A DNA stretch of 64,000 nucleotides from Metellina segmentata. Lineage: Eukaryota; Arthropoda; Arachnida; Araneae; Tetragnathidae. Under the pieces are notes generated by a model. That model was not told the DNA's origin and made no database searches. It saw nothing but the letters and a program-made list of their open reading frames with translations. The stretch covers positions 59,430,385 through 59,494,384 of the forward strand of contig OX375877.1 in NCBI GenBank assembly GCA_947359465.1, written 5' to 3'. The position numbers were made by a program, and so were the translations under genes. Positions 11,930 through 27,076 of the stretch are shown in pieces. Positions within the stretch are counted from its first letter, which is position 1. Each line of letters begins with the position of its first letter.

Positions 11930-12097
11930 CTGCCCAGATCTGCGCTCCGTCCTCAAGTTCCCGCAGGCGCGTTAACTTGGGGCTGCCGTGTAGCATGCGA
12001 TACCTGTTGTGGGCCGTTATCATGCGCAGGCGGAAATCCTCGACATCCAGCGTTACGCTGTTCGCTGGTGGCAAGAAACAAGAATCGTCGTCCGGAT
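11882..12097 (-). CDS. CAP-domain protein (GAPR-1/GLIPR2-like), upstream exon
   Basis: This 216-bp exon encodes the N-terminal half of the CAP domain: FRLRMITAHNRYRMLHGSP (the HNxYRxxHG motif with the conserved His) and ELEDGAQIWAETIAAK (the LxxxAQxWAxxIA helix). The acceptor is CCACTGTTTCAG before 12097 and the donor GTGAGT after 11882. It enters in phase 2 and leaves in phase 1, so the next exon joins as EQLK-N-IGESL. Together the three exons give about 200 residues covering a full CAP domain. Leading residues DPDDDSCFLPP come from a further upstream exon that I could not locate, so no signal peptide can be judged. The alternative, a secreted venom CAP protein, is less likely because the CAP2 cysteines are lacking. 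Confidence 0.85.
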
Positions 12098-12439
12098 CTG
12101 AAACAGTGGCAGAGTATTTTGCATAAAATGTGTACTTGCTTTTCAAAAGTTAAGTATTAAATACAACCACGGTTGGTAGGTAGTTAATTACCATCGCACT
12201 GGAGCCCAAAACTGCTATTGGCGACGGTATGGGATCAAACCCTAAGGAAAAGATCCGAGTTCAGCAACCGGTGGGTTGCGAGTCTGAAAATCTTCAAAAA
12301 AATCTTCGTGTGCGTGAGGGGGGGAGGGGGGAGGGGGGTAGCACGTTAAATCTTTCGTGGCAACAAATGTCCTCACTTCGGCGTCGTGAGGATGTTTGGA
12401 CAGTGAGGTTGACAAGGATTGATCCAGGGTAGATCCTAT

Positions 12440-12575
12440 TTGTGCGGGCGGTAGGGATAGATCCAAGAACAACGCCTCGTTATTTTGAATCGCAGTCAGA
12501 TGACGAGAACACTTGAGCTGGCACCCCACTCTACAAAACTTCCACGTCACTCCGACATCAGGACGCTTGAGACTA
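12440..12575. repeat. Dispersed SINE-like repeat, copy 1
   Basis: It shares a block with 53340-53485: AACACCTCGT, AATTTTGAA/ATTTTGAAT, GAGCTGGCACC.CACTCT and CTTCCAC. Both copies are degenerate. I recall similar sequence as common in spider genomes, which is only an impression. Confidence 0.55.
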
Positions 12576-12694
12576 CGACAGATTCAAAAATCTTACAGGA
12601 ACACGGTAAATCAACGACATTGTAATCTCAAAATGTCGAAAATGGTCTGAAGCCACATCCTTCCTGTTGTTTATTAGTTTCAAAGCGTCTCACC

Positions 12695-12772
12695 AGCTGG
12701 CGCCATGGTACAGTGGAAATAAAGTGGGTTTCCGTTCTGTCCAGGGGTTCCATTCTACCCCTGGTTCCCCTA
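12695..12772 (+). repeat. Possible tRNA-derived SINE head
   Basis: TGGTACAGTGG resembles a pol III box A and GGTTCCATTCT a box B about 40 bp downstream. The sequence does not fold as a proper tRNA. It directly abuts the Helitron at 12773. Confidence 0.35.
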
Positions 12773-13311
12773 TCTATATATATAAAACACTAACGTACGT
12801 GGACCCGAAATCGACGTTATTTGTGTATCGTCGAATGGCAATAATCAACGTAAATAAAATAACCCAGATATTTTGAATTCTTGCTGTTTTCAAATAGCCG
12901 AGGTCAATTTCTATGCAAAATAAGGAATTAAATTGTAATATTTATGTTTGAACTGACTTTTTATTTCTTCCTTTGATGCAAAAGTAATTTAAACGTAATT
13001 TTGCTACCCGGTATCTGGCCACGTCAGAATTAATGTTTACTTTTTTAATTTGATTTAGAATTCCGTGTTTGGGTATTTGAGTTGATTTTAATGATATGTC
13101 TATTTCCTGCAAAACATCACTAGACATGGATAATTTTGTAGCGGTATATGTATATTTCGACCAACTTTCCTTAAATATTTGATTGAATACGCAATGACAT
13201 AAAAATAAATAAAATATACAAATCAAAGCATGTTTAATTACGGTGTGTAAAAAAGTTTAAAAAAAAGCACTATTACACACCGCCGAGCGCTAGCCGGCGC
13301 AGACCGGCTAG
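12773..13311 (+). mobile_element. Non-autonomous Helitron, family C
   Basis: It starts TCTATATATATAAAACAC after an A and ends CTAG before a T. Right before the end is the hairpin AGCCGG-CGCAGA-CCGGCT. This matches the Helitron signature (5'-TC, 3' hairpin, CTRR, A/T insertion). It is 539 bp and has no coding part. Confidence 0.8.
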
Positions 13312-13430
13312 TAATTAAGAATTGACTAGTGTAAAAACAGGAATCCTCCTTATAGTCTTCATGATGAAGAACGCCATTTATCTGACAACCAAATGCAGTA
13401 AGCATAGAAATGCAGTACTATTTTATTTTA

Positions 13431-13555
13431 CTAGGAGCACGCCCCTCCTCGCTAACGTTCCAGATTGTCCGGAATTGTCCCGGAATTTAAGTTGCTGTCC
13501 AGAATTCCTGTTGAATGTCAAATTGCCCCGGAATTTCCGAGAAAGCTAACGACTC
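13431..13555 (-). mobile_element. Helitron 3' end fragment, family D
   Basis: On the minus strand the sequence ends ...AGGGGCGTGCTCCTAG before T, with an imperfect hairpin, and carries CGTTAGCGAGG as in families A and B. The body holds repeated TTGTCCGGAAT/TTGCCCCGGAAT motifs. I found no 5' end. Confidence 0.5.
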
Positions 13556-14183
13556 CAATACCATCTGCACTCCAAAATAGTTAGTTCGATTGCACATGAC
13601 ATCGTGTCCATCCATTTAACGTCCGTTCCCCGCTACTATCCAAAGCCAATACCATATAAGTCAGTCTGCTCAGAGCGGGATCATCGTAAATAAATGGTAT
13701 TAGTTGCCTTTAAATTCTATTGTGCTGTATTTGAATTTATTTTTTTTAATTGGGGCTGGAGACGAACACAAATTTTTATATTCGAATTTCTTAAAATAGA
13801 ATTCTGAACTCTCTCAGTTCTGTGTTACTAAACACAAACAATATCACTCTCTTGTATACGAACACTATAATTCTTTTTAATAGGTTTCAATGCAACACGA
13901 GGTTAGGTTTAGATTTATTATTATTACTATGTATATGAGAGGACCATTAGGCTTCTATAATAATTAAAATTACAAAAAACATAAAAATAACTATTTATGT
14001 TATTTTTACATATTTTTTGTAGATATTTTTTACATATTTTCTCAGTGGAGGATATTGTGAAATTACATGTATACTATATTTCAGTTTGGAGCAAAATGTC
14101 TCGGAATTATCTCAGAAAAAGTAGCCAACCCTATCGATGGGCAATATAGTACTGCATATTTAGTGCCAAACACACACAGTTTA
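13556..14183. other. Unassigned sequence
   Basis: No gene, RNA or clear repeat is seen between the Helitron fragments. Confidence 0.4.
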
Positions 14184-14831
14184 TCTATATGTATAATTCT
14201 CTTACGTGGCACGCAAAAAAGACGTTATTTGTTATCGCGTTTTGGCAACATTGTACGATTGTTTGTTTATCACGAAGCCTAGCGCTTCAATTGAATTTAT
14301 AGCATTATCGGATGAAATTTTATTGAGAAAAAAAATGAATTTTAGTCGAGCTGTTGCAGTTAATAATAGAAATCAAAGAAAGCGGGGGATCTTTTCAGGG
14401 CCATTTAAAAAAAGGTCCTTTTCAGGGCCAACAATTATAGTTCAATAAGACGCTTGCACTACAACTTTCGAGAACAAACTCAATGAAAAAGCGTGGGTGG
14501 CTCGAGTGCAGGGGTAAATGCACACACAAACAACAAGCTGGATATTCAATTTCCAAATTAACGCTCACATTTCGAGTCAAAATTTGCTCAAAGTTCTCAT
14601 TTGAATTCTTATTCCATAGGTAGTATATTTCTTTTCTGAAAAACAGCAAAAAAATTTAGATTTGAAAAATATTTTTTTGGAATATCATATTTTGTAAGCA
14701 ATCCCTTCTGCTAGGACACATGTCTTCATTGATGCGAGCGAAGCGAGTATAGGTTCCCGCAGCGAACCAATGAGGATTAAAAAACAATCCGGGGGTTGGC
14801 GAAAGTTAGCGAGCAGGGGCGAGCCCCCTAG
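14184..14831 (+). mobile_element. Non-autonomous Helitron, family A (copy A1)
   Basis: 5'-TCTATATGTATAATTC after A, 3' CTAG before T, terminal hairpin GGGGC-GA-GCCCC. The interior has the family-A marks: ACGTGGCACGCAAAAAAGACG near the 5' end, a pair of TTTTCAGGGCCA motifs in the middle, and the 3' hairpin cassette. A short ORF (MNFSRAVAVNNRNQRKR...) is shared with the other copies. Confidence 0.9.
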
Positions 14832-18276
<3,445 letters not shown>

Positions 18277-18542
18277 ATATCGTACCCCGGCCAAAAAAAG
18301 TGACACAAGTAAAAAATAAATAAAAATGTTGATGTTACGTCATTGAAAAATATGTATGAGGATCCCTAGCATGTTATATTACTATTCTATAGAATATAAT
18401 AGAAGTTACCACCATAAATACTTACCTAAAATTTAAAAGAAGCTTATACTATTTCAATACAAGTTTTATAGTATCCTTTAAGATGATGGTTCTCAAATTC
18501 TGCAATTTTGAGTTGTGTTACTTTTCCTGTCGGGGTGCGATA
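18277..18542. mobile_element. MITE with GCACCCCGGCAAGAAAAGTG-type termini, copy 1
   Basis: Ends read ATATCGTACCCCGGCC...AAGTGACA and, inverted, TCGCACCCCGACAGGAAAAGT. The same element lies inverted at 54655-54890, sharing the inner blocks TTCTATAGAATA and GGTAAGTATTTATGGTGG. The superfamily is not resolved because no clean target duplication is visible. It overlaps the end of the hAT-derived frame. Confidence 0.75.
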
Positions 18543-18559
18543 GGTCTTTTTGTAAAACA

Positions 18560-18848
18560 CTGAACTGGCTACCATGAGAAGGTGATACGTATGTATACCT
18601 AAATGATTTTTATTTTCTGATTTCTCCCAGTTGGAAGAAAGACTGGATCTTAAATAAACTATTATATTCTTACTTCCAATCGAATTTTCTACTTTGAGTG
18701 CATTAAAACATTTCACCACGCAACAAAGAGTTGGTTTGATTTTTATAGTAGCCAACAGCTGAAAGAATTCTAAATTTTCATCAGTCAAGTGGTTTCTGTT
18801 TTTCGATTTGTTAATATTCATGACTGAAGAAGTTTGTTCACATATATA
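18560..18848 (-). pseudogene. hAT (ZBED5/EPM2AIP1-like) transposase, C-terminal part
   Basis: The minus strand reads YICEQTSSVMNINKSKNRN followed by LTDENLEFF and IKPT. This matches the CEQxFSxMxxxKSxxRxxLTDENL dimerisation region of hAT-derived proteins. The frame is interrupted at 18848 by the MITE at 18849-19368 and resumes at 19371 (CLSEVAY), so the two parts were once contiguous. It is a dead fragment. Confidence 0.75.
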
Positions 18849-19368
18849 CAGGGTGTCCCTGAATTCATGGGCCAAACTTTAAGGGTAAGTAAAATACGTA
18901 TAAAGAAGCATTTTTTGTAAAGTAACATGGGGTCGGAAATGAAAAGTGCAGGTGGAAAAACAAGAAATGCTGAGGAAATGAAAAAAAGCTCTCTTTACTT
19001 ACATAATATTTTTAGAGCAGACGATAGAAACGTTTAGTGACGTAGCTTTAAAAAAATATGAATTTTTGGGAAGAAAAATATTAAATAGTAGAAGTTTATG
19101 TAGTTTACATTATCAAATCGTCTGCAAAACAATTTGATTGAGTTTGAATGGCATTACGCGAGTTGCAAACGATTCTTTGTTGTTAGAGAATTAGCTTTCT
19201 TAGAATCTTTGCTGTTGGAAACGATTTTTTGCTTTTCATTTCCTCAATATTTCTTGTTTTTCCACATGCACTTTTCATTTCCGACCCCATGTTGTTATAC
19301 AAAAAATGCTTCTTAATATGTATTTTACTTACCCTTAAAGTTTGGCCCATGAATTCAGGGACACCCTG
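18849..19368. mobile_element. Long-TIR mariner-type MITE
   Basis: Termini CAGGGTGTCCCTGAATTCAT are flanked by TA on both sides (18847-18848 and 19369-19370). The inverted repeats run about 140 bp each with few mismatches, so most of the element can fold into one hairpin. No transposase is present. Confidence 0.92.
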
Positions 19369-19370
19369 TA

Positions 19371-21238
19371 TAAGCCACCTCTGACAGACACCACTGCTAC
19401 TTCGTAGTGCGAATGTGCAACTTTTAAAAATTACCTATCGTGTGACTGGTGAAACTGGCCGCCAGCAAAGTAACTGAGGGCCCCATGTGGCACACGGTCT
19501 GCAATCTGTAGATCCCTGATTTTAATCATGTGCACTAAATGTCTTGCTTGTACGTCTAAATTCGAGAATATTATGTTTTTCTCTCAATCACCTTTGATTT
19601 TGAGTCTCGCAAAATGCACAGATTAGTACCTTTGTCGCTCCAACCGATAGTAATGATGTCAAGGATTCCACATGTAAGTAATAAAGTAGAGTCTGCTTAA
19701 AATAGTCGAGAGATCAATTAAATGAAAGTGTGAAATGTACGTAAAAGCCAAAGCATGTGAATATAACATTATATCTACCATCAGTTTGGCAGCTCATAAA
19801 TATTCTCAGAGTGACAAAGATTATTATTGAAAATATATAAATATACCTCATTAATAAATTATTCTTCAAGTCTGTAAATAAAGGTTAATAGAATTCCATT
19901 TTGACCGAAAATATTGCTATGCATTAATATCTTAAAGTTAATTTTTTATTTTTAAAATTTTACAAATCCAGTGATCTGTTCAAAAAATGAAAATTACAAA
20001 TGTCTGAAAGATTCTGATGTCTGCTGATTGTTGTCATGGACTTTACATATCTATACATTATTGTCCATAGTGGTTATTATAGTGTAAAAGTACTAATAAT
20101 TTTCTTACATGAGTATATAGCGCCTCGAATTTAAAACCTGTTAAGTTAAACTAATGATACGTGAGAGCTATACATGGAAAAGTTTACAATCACCCATAAA
20201 CAATTGTGGGTTCTCAGTAAATACGTTTCGCATTTCTACGTTCGTTTCGACTGTAAAAAGAGAATACAATTAAGGAATAGAAGAAAAATAAGGTGAGAGA
20301 GAATTTAAAAATAATAAACCGAAATGAAAACTTGATAACTAAAAACTGGTCAAAATCACTCATTCACAGTACAAAGGAGAATCATAAGTTCAAACACTCA
20401 AAGCCGATCAAAGGTTTCTCTAGTTTATTTTGAAATGGCCATTTTTAATGGCTGCCCAACAAGTATCACGATAATCGATCTAACTCGATGGTTGTTTTAA
20501 TTCTTTCGACAGAACTTCGAAAGAAAGGACCTAGAACTCGAAATGGAACCCAGAAAGGAACCGATAAACTATTTGATTCCTAAATATTCGACACTCGAAA
20601 CAATTATCACTGTTAAACTGGGCTTTCATGAACACATCCTTGCGTCTAAAGTCAGAATACAAAGAATGAGAATTTAAATTATATGGATTCTACGGCTCCC
20701 TAAATATTAACATAGAAACTATCAGAAAACATTAAAAAATGGCCAAAAAATTATATTCATGTGTCTTAATTGGTAACATACCTTCAGTGGTGGAAGCCAT
20801 GTTCATGAATCATAAACATGCACGCTTGTAAAGCATTTCCTTTTCTTTTAATGCTACTACATATCCGGCGCTCTATATCCATTTCCTTAGAAAAACTTTT
20901 CACGTCCTTATCGACACCGTTCCAGTTTTTTTATCCTATGCTTTTTCAAGCACTTGCTTTTATCGATAGTCTATATATAGTGTAGTTAAAATTGAACAAG
21001 AATTATCTAGATTCTGTGAAAAACGACTGGATCAAATTCAAACCCAATTTGATATTCAATTCCAAGCACACAGCTGGTTAGGGCTGTATATTTTGTGGGC
21101 ACGTTCCATACATACTGTTAACTATAGTTTTATAGTTTAAAAAAATTAAGAACCGGAAGTTTTTTTTCCTTCAAATAAATGTATGTAACTACTTTTTTCG
21201 AGGAAAATGCCAACCTGCTAACTAAATGCTGCTTTTAA
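19371..21238. other. Non-genic sequence
   Basis: Beyond the first few codons of hAT remnant next to the MITE, I see no gene or clear repeat. Confidence 0.45.
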
Positions 21239-21957
21239 GGGGGCTTACGACCTTTAAACCACTCTTGATGGAATAGGAATAAGATCCGTTTTAAAGCTAT
21301 GTCATCTTTTAAGTATTGCATAAAATGGAATACTTTTTTTCTCTGTTATGCTCCTGCATTTTTAAGGTATAAAATATACTGTACAAACATGATTTAAATA
21401 TTAACAGGAGTTTTTGTGTCGGACTCGTTAAGGTATAACTGCATTGTGAGTAAAGATTTTAGGAACAGTGCTGCGTGCAAGATTGCACAGAAACAAATAG
21501 ATGTATACAAATAAATTTTAGTGTATGTTGTTCTATATATATATAACAGATTAAAATAAAAGCAAAAAATAAAAAAAAATAAAAAATTAATATTTTTTAT
21601 CAATTATGTTTCATGGAAGCAGTAAATATTATGATACGTCAACAACAATGTCTTCCCCAAAAAATTCCAAAATAAGAATTTTTTTTTTCAATATTGTGGT
21701 TTTAAAATAGGCATATAGGTTTAACGAATATGTATACCAATTTTTGAACAAGTTGCTCAAATAGTACTTCAGATATCATGCGCTCAATCTGAGATTTTCT
21801 AAAAAAACAAAGCTGAGAAAAACAACCGTAGAGATAAAATTTTGGTTACAGAAGCCCATGTTTTGCTCAGTGTACCTTTCGTTTTTCTTTCATATCTCTG
21901 GTATTTATTTGAATTTTGTCATGCTGTTGGTGTCAAAATGATCAGAAATGTATGTAC

Positions 21958-21996
<39 letters not shown>

Positions 21997-22040
21997 TTTT
22001 TTAATTGGATTTTTGGAAGGTTTAAAGGTCGTAAGCCCCC
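21239..22040. mobile_element. TTAA-flanked MITE (Kolobok-like)
   Basis: Perfect inverted termini of about 25 bp beginning GGGGGCTTACGACCTTTAAA are flanked by TTAA (21235-21238 and 22041-22044). It is 802 bp with no transposase and includes a (TA)n run at 21962-21994. Kolobok is suggested by TTAA plus G-rich ends; piggyBac is not excluded. Confidence 0.85.
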
Positions 22041-22044
22041 TTAA

Positions 22045-22999
22045 AAGCTAAATGTATCGGTAATTATTGTCAAACCCTTTCATTTTCAACCCTACAAAAA
22101 ACTCATATTTGAACTAAGCTATGAACAAATAAATTCTACGGTACACATCAAGATATTATTATAATATAGTTACAATTGCTTATACACGCATTAAAATAAT
22201 TTAATATAAATATAAAAAGTACCATTTTATTCTAATATATAATTATTTTTATAATATTACATGCAGAAGGGAAGTCATTGGATTTTTTCATTCACTGTAG
22301 AGGCCCTTTAATATAGATTCAACGTTGAATACGCCCATCTTACAAAGTTTATTCAACGCTTGGACATCTGCTAATTGTCTGCATTAAATATTTAGCTGTC
22401 CATCAGTTTTTTTTAATTTCCTGTTACATTAATTTTAAATGTCTCTTCAACAAATGTTCAAGAGTGAAAAAGAGTTAACTTTAGCATTGAAGATTCAACA
22501 ATATTTCATCATTTATGCAGTGTTTAACCTTCAACGGTTTTTCGATGTATTTTCAATACTGTAATAAATTTAACCAGTCTCCATACATTTAGAACCCTTA
22601 ATCAATGTTAAAAATCCATAATGTGCTACTTGGGAATATAACAATAGAAAAGTTTGCTGTATTACATATTACCCTTGAATTCTCGAAATGCGCTACTTTT
22701 AATTACCCATGTTTTCCTATGGGAAGATCTGAAACAAGAATGCGTGAAAATAAATGTTCTTTAATTGATTTATTTCGATTTCATGTACCAAACTCGACAC
22801 ATTGAATCTTAAATTTCAGAACGAAGTTAATTACAGTTGCAGAACTAGCGTTTTGCCCAGTATGCTTCCAGAGGATGCGAAACTTCTACTAAGTATTTTC
22901 GAATAGAAGTTTCCCTCTTTAAAATTTTAAATTTAGAATTAAAAGCTTATATGAAATCAAGCATCGATTTAAAATTTGTATTCTATTTATCAAACTTCA
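22045..22999. other. Non-genic sequence
   Basis: AT-rich; no gene or repeat recognised. Confidence 0.4.
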
Positions 23000-23285
23000 A
23001 ATTGATGACAAAGATAACGATATTAACATACGATTGCACTCTACCATTGAGCATTACTGCAGAGATTCAATGCTACAATATTCAGAGAGCTACGAGCGAA
23101 AACAATCGCTACTGGGGTGTATGTATTAACTCTACAAGCGATATTGACATTAAAAACAAACTTCCAATTGATGACAGGTATAACGATATTAACAGACGAT
23201 TGCACTCTACCATTGAGCATTATTGCAGAGATTCAATGCTACAATGTTCAAAGAGCTAAGTGCGAAAACAATCGCTACTGGGGTA
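23000..23285. repeat. Two-unit tandem repeat, period about 165 bp
   Basis: A block of about 120 bp (AATTGATGACA..., GATTGCACTCTACCATTGAG, AACAATCGCTACTGGGGT) occurs at about 23000-23120 and 23162-23285, roughly 92% alike. The function is unknown. Confidence 0.85.
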
Positions 23286-23483
23286 TAAGGTTCAGATGGC
23301 GATCCACGTCACGCCGTCAGAGCCATCAACCTCCAAGTTGGAGCGGGACGATTTCTCCCCTAAGACGAGAGGGGTGGAAAGGAATGTGAGGGGTCAGAAC
23401 AAGAGTAGAAGCGTCTCTACATTCTATTAGTCAAGATGATCAAAACCAGTTTAAAATCATGCTGGGAAGATTGCAGTTACCCG

Positions 23484-23762
23484 ACCAACCAGTCTAGTGG
23501 TCAAGGTGTTGGCTTCTGGATCGGAAGGTTCCTGGTTCGAAACCGGGGTCAGGTCATAGATGTAAATTGTTCTGTTTTTTGTTAGGGGTAATGATGGTCC
23601 TCTCACTGGGTGCCCCTTCACAAGTAATCATCACTTTCGGTCTTGTAGGGACTAAGGATAAGTCCTTAGTGCCCGCCATTGGAAGTAGCGACCATCGCTT
23701 CCGGCCCTGTAGTGGCCAAGGAAAAAGTCCAGTGCCATCCATTGGAAATAATAATTTTAAAA
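23484..23762 (+). mobile_element. tRNA-derived SINE
   Basis: The head resembles a tRNA (closest by eye to tRNA-Arg): box A TCTAGTGGTCAAGG, an anticodon-like arm CTTC-TGGATCG-GAAG, and box B GGTTCGAAACC within a T-arm CCTGG/CCGGG. The body follows with two copies of a GTAG.GGCYAAGGA..AAGTCC...CCATTGGAA unit. The tail is A-rich. Mispairing in the acceptor stem argues against a working tRNA gene. Confidence 0.8.
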
Positions 23763-24953
23763 AAGATTGCAGTTTTATAGGTGGGATTATGTTTTAAAAC
23801 TCTTCAGTGGGTCAAACAAAACAATTTGTGAGTGAGATTTTCTTTTGAATTTATTTATTTTATTCCGCTCTGGGGGGGAGGGGGGGGGGGCTTACTTCAT
23901 GGAGTAAACAGGCATCAAAGGCTCGAGTTATAGGGCGGTTCCCACAAGGCATGGAAGTTAGGCTGGATGGAGTTTTGTGGCGCAGCATGGACATACTTGG
24001 CCGTCAGACAAAAGATATACAGTATCAAGATATAGACATTGTGGCGTTTTGGGGCACCACAGTTATACAATGGAGTTGGACTAAGCTGGATACCTTTATA
24101 AGTTTTTTATTACACTTACAAGGTTTCAATTAACAAATGGAACTATCTACACGAGTATTTCCAGTGCACAATCAATGAAAGAATGTTCATGACGAAACAG
24201 TAAGTTTCTATTCGCAGTTTGTCTTTTGTTCCCGGTGTTTGACTTCACCGTATGGCTGCAAAAACGAGAGCTCTCCCATCCACAACTTAACCCCGTGGTT
24301 TCCATCTCTCGTCTCTCCTTGCGATTTTTGGCTTCCCTCTTGGAATGTTGATTCTGACGTTTTCCAAATCACACCTGCAACCTTAAAGGGGGTGAACTCA
24401 CAGCTGTGAGCTCTTTGGATCTCGGAAATGTTAGAAGATGATGTGTGTGACAAACAGGTGCAAGTGTTATGCCTCAAACGACAAAACACTAATTTTTAAG
24501 CCACACTGCACTACATGTTAAGCCACAGAATAAGCGCGCTATCTTCCGAGCCACTTGAGAAGTTTCAATTCTATCGATAGACGCTGCTGACGTCACACAC
24601 TGACGCAGCAGTTGATAAAAGCCCGCGCAAAACGATATCTTGCTCTCTTCGACCTTTTCCCCTGACAGCCAAACATGTGCTAGAAGCACGTTCTGTCGCG
24701 TTCGCGTGGCCATGTGCCACTTTTTAATTATGGATCCTGATTGCGAAGTATATTTTTCTTTTTTCTCTGCAGAGACACAGGGTAGTGTAATTTGGACGTA
24801 ATGTTCCTCATACCACCCTCTTCAAAAATTCCGCGTATTCCCTTTTCTCCGCGTTAAAATTTAACCCTCGTGTCCCTTAGCGTCTTTTGCCATTTTCCCC
24901 TCATTTTTAGTTCTAGATCTATAAGTTTTCTTTATTATGTGTATTAATTCTTA
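23763..24953. other. Mixed non-genic sequence with G-tract and CRE-like palindrome
   Basis: It has a G-rich run (about 23872-23891) and the palindrome TGACGTCA at about 24589, near GATAAAAG and GC-rich DNA. This could be the promoter part of an LTR, but no LTR ends or coding part could be shown. Confidence 0.35.
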
Positions 24954-25581
24954 CTAGGGGGCCTGCCTCCTGCTCGCTGACGCTCGCCAACCCCCGGAGG
25001 ATTGCTTCGCAATCCTCATTGGTTCGCTGCGCGAACTTATGCTCGCTTCGCTCGCCTCAATGAAGACATGTGTCCTAGCAGAAGGGATTGTTTACAAAAT
25101 ATGTAACCAAAAAAATGTTTTTCAAATCTAAATTTGCTGTATTACAGAAAAAATATATACAGTATCTCTAAAATCAGAATTCAAATGAAACCTTTGTGCA
25201 AATTTTGACTCGAAATGTGAGCGTTGGTTTGGAAATTGAATACCCAGCATGTTGTTTGTGTGTACATTTTCTCAGCACTCAAACGACCCACACTTTTTCA
25301 TTGAGTTTGTTGCCGAAAGTTGTGCAAGCGTCTTGTTGAACTATCATTGTTGGCCCTGAAAAGGACCGTTTTTTAAATGGCCCTGAAAAGATCATCCGCT
25401 TTCTTTGATTTCTATTATAAACTAACTGCAACAGCTCATTAAAATTTCCTTTTTTTTTCAATAAAATTTCATCCGATAACGCTATAAATTCAATCGAAAC
25501 AAACAATCGTACAGTGTTTCCAAAACGCGATTACAAATAACGTCTTTTGTGCGTGCCACGTAAGAGAATTATATGTATAGA
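24954..25581 (-). mobile_element. Non-autonomous Helitron, family A (copy A4)
   Basis: On the minus strand: 5'-TCTATACATATAATTC after A, 3' CTAG before T, with the family-A interior. The palindromes GGTTCGC-TGC-GCGAACT and GGATTGC-TTC-GCAATCC precede the degraded terminal hairpin. Confidence 0.9.
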
Positions 25582-26119
25582 TTCTAATTAATGCATGGCT
25601 TTTTCCCGTTTTTGTTGTTTTGTGTTTTTCAATAAATATTCTTTGTTGTTAAATTACACAGATATCTTTTGCGTTTTTTGCACGAAACCTTTTGGGGATT
25701 TTTGATCTCAATTTTGCATATTATGTTTTTTATTCTTTTCAGTAAAACTTTCATTAATTAAGATATCGACATCTCCTAATCGATAATTCATGTACAGGGT
25801 TCTGTGAGTCTTTTCTATTCAAAATTACCAATATACGATCCAAATTTGTCTTAGTTATGTTCCTTTGTTTTTTCGAACCTTTTACAATCATTAAATTTAA
25901 TTACTACTACTTTTAAAAAGGACATAACACAAGAAGTCGGATTAACAAGCCGACTCTGCGACAGATTTAATGCCTTTCTGGTCTGAGTTATTTCAGAACT
26001 GTAACACACGCGATCAATTTTTTTTGGGGGGGGGAGAGGTCGTCTGCTCCTCTCTTGTGGTAGGTCCATGACGATCCGTGTGTTGAAATCGTCTTTTTTC
26101 CAGACGTCACAAATTATGT

Positions 26120-26265
26120 ACACAATGAAAGCTTTAGTGGCTCAGAAAAAAATAATGCATCCAGGGAAGAATGCCCCTGACAGGAATCGCACTTGAGCCT
26201 TCTACAACTCGCAAGTTGTCGGAACAGTGGGCATATGTACTGAGTCATGACGGCCTCTAGGAAAA
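26120..26265 (-). mobile_element. tRNA-derived SINE, minus strand
   Basis: The minus strand reads a box-A-like TGACTCAGTAC, an anticodon-like arm (AACTTGCGAGTT), a box-B-like AGTGCGATTCC, then a short body (CCCTGGATGCATT) and a T-rich part. The family differs from the SINE at 23484. Confidence 0.6.
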
Positions 26266-26823
26266 TGCAAACGACATACATGACCCATGTCACCCCATTA
26301 CCAAACAGGTGTAGAGCAACTATATGAGTTGGAGCAAAGACGCATTACAAAAACACCATCGAATGGATGGTTTCCCCTTGCTAACTCGATACCATGGAGG
26401 ATAGATAATCTCTCCTCTATGCTCAATACCAATGCTATCGCTTTAGGCCCAAAAAAATTAACGTAGAACCGGAATTCAAGCTAAAGACATGAATTGTGGA
26501 AGGGATTATCGATCTTCTACTGAAATAGACGGAGCTTGTAAGAGCAATATTTTATGCTATTTCTTCCACTCGCTCGGTTTGAGGATCTGTCACGTGATTG
26601 TGTGGAAAATAATGAATCTTAAACTTGTGATTGGTTAAAGTGACTATCCACCGGAATCAAAAACTCCAATCTACACTTCGAGAGTCAGTGGTCAAAGTCG
26701 ATTTCTTAAGCCCATGTTATTCACTCATTAGAGATTCTGCGACATTGAATCCGCCCACATGCTACATCTATTCCATTAGAGGGTCAATGAAAGAATTTTG
26801 TTACCATCAGTTTCCTAATTTAA

Positions 26824-26907
26824 CCTTTAGACTACGGCCGGAAGAGCAGTTGTACATTGAAAGTTATAAGAATCGCGCCAATTATATCTATAGCCGTAGT
26901 CAAAAGG
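26824..26907. mobile_element. 84-bp TTAA-flanked MITE
   Basis: Inverted termini CCTTTAGACTACGGC and CCTTTTGACTACGGC lie between TTAA sites (26820-26823 and 26908-26911). Confidence 0.75.
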
Positions 26908-27076
26908 TTAACAATTAGACTCGTTCAAACCACATACAATACTCAAATCTTGGGTTTGAAAAAAAATTGTCAGTCGTATTTTGCATCCATAGATATCGCT
27001 TCGGTCGTGGATCCAGTTGCCATTGTTTCCAACCTAACTTTTTTTATTATTATCTTTAGTGTTCGTCGAAAATCTA

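Larger units (their letters stand above)
25582..27076. other. Non-genic sequence with SINE and small TTAA MITE
   Basis: It contains the SINE at 26120-26265, a TTAA MITE at 26824-26907 and a G-run near 26025. Otherwise nothing is recognised. Confidence 0.5.

Noticed and set aside
23484..23556. Functional tRNA gene
   Set aside because: The acceptor stem does not pair fully and the anticodon loop lacks U33; it is followed by a SINE body, so it is a SINE head.
24208..24713. Two adjoining minus-strand ORFs (93 and 74 codons) in GC-richer DNA
   Set aside because: No recognisable domain or splice structure; they may be part of an LTR, which I could not delimit.
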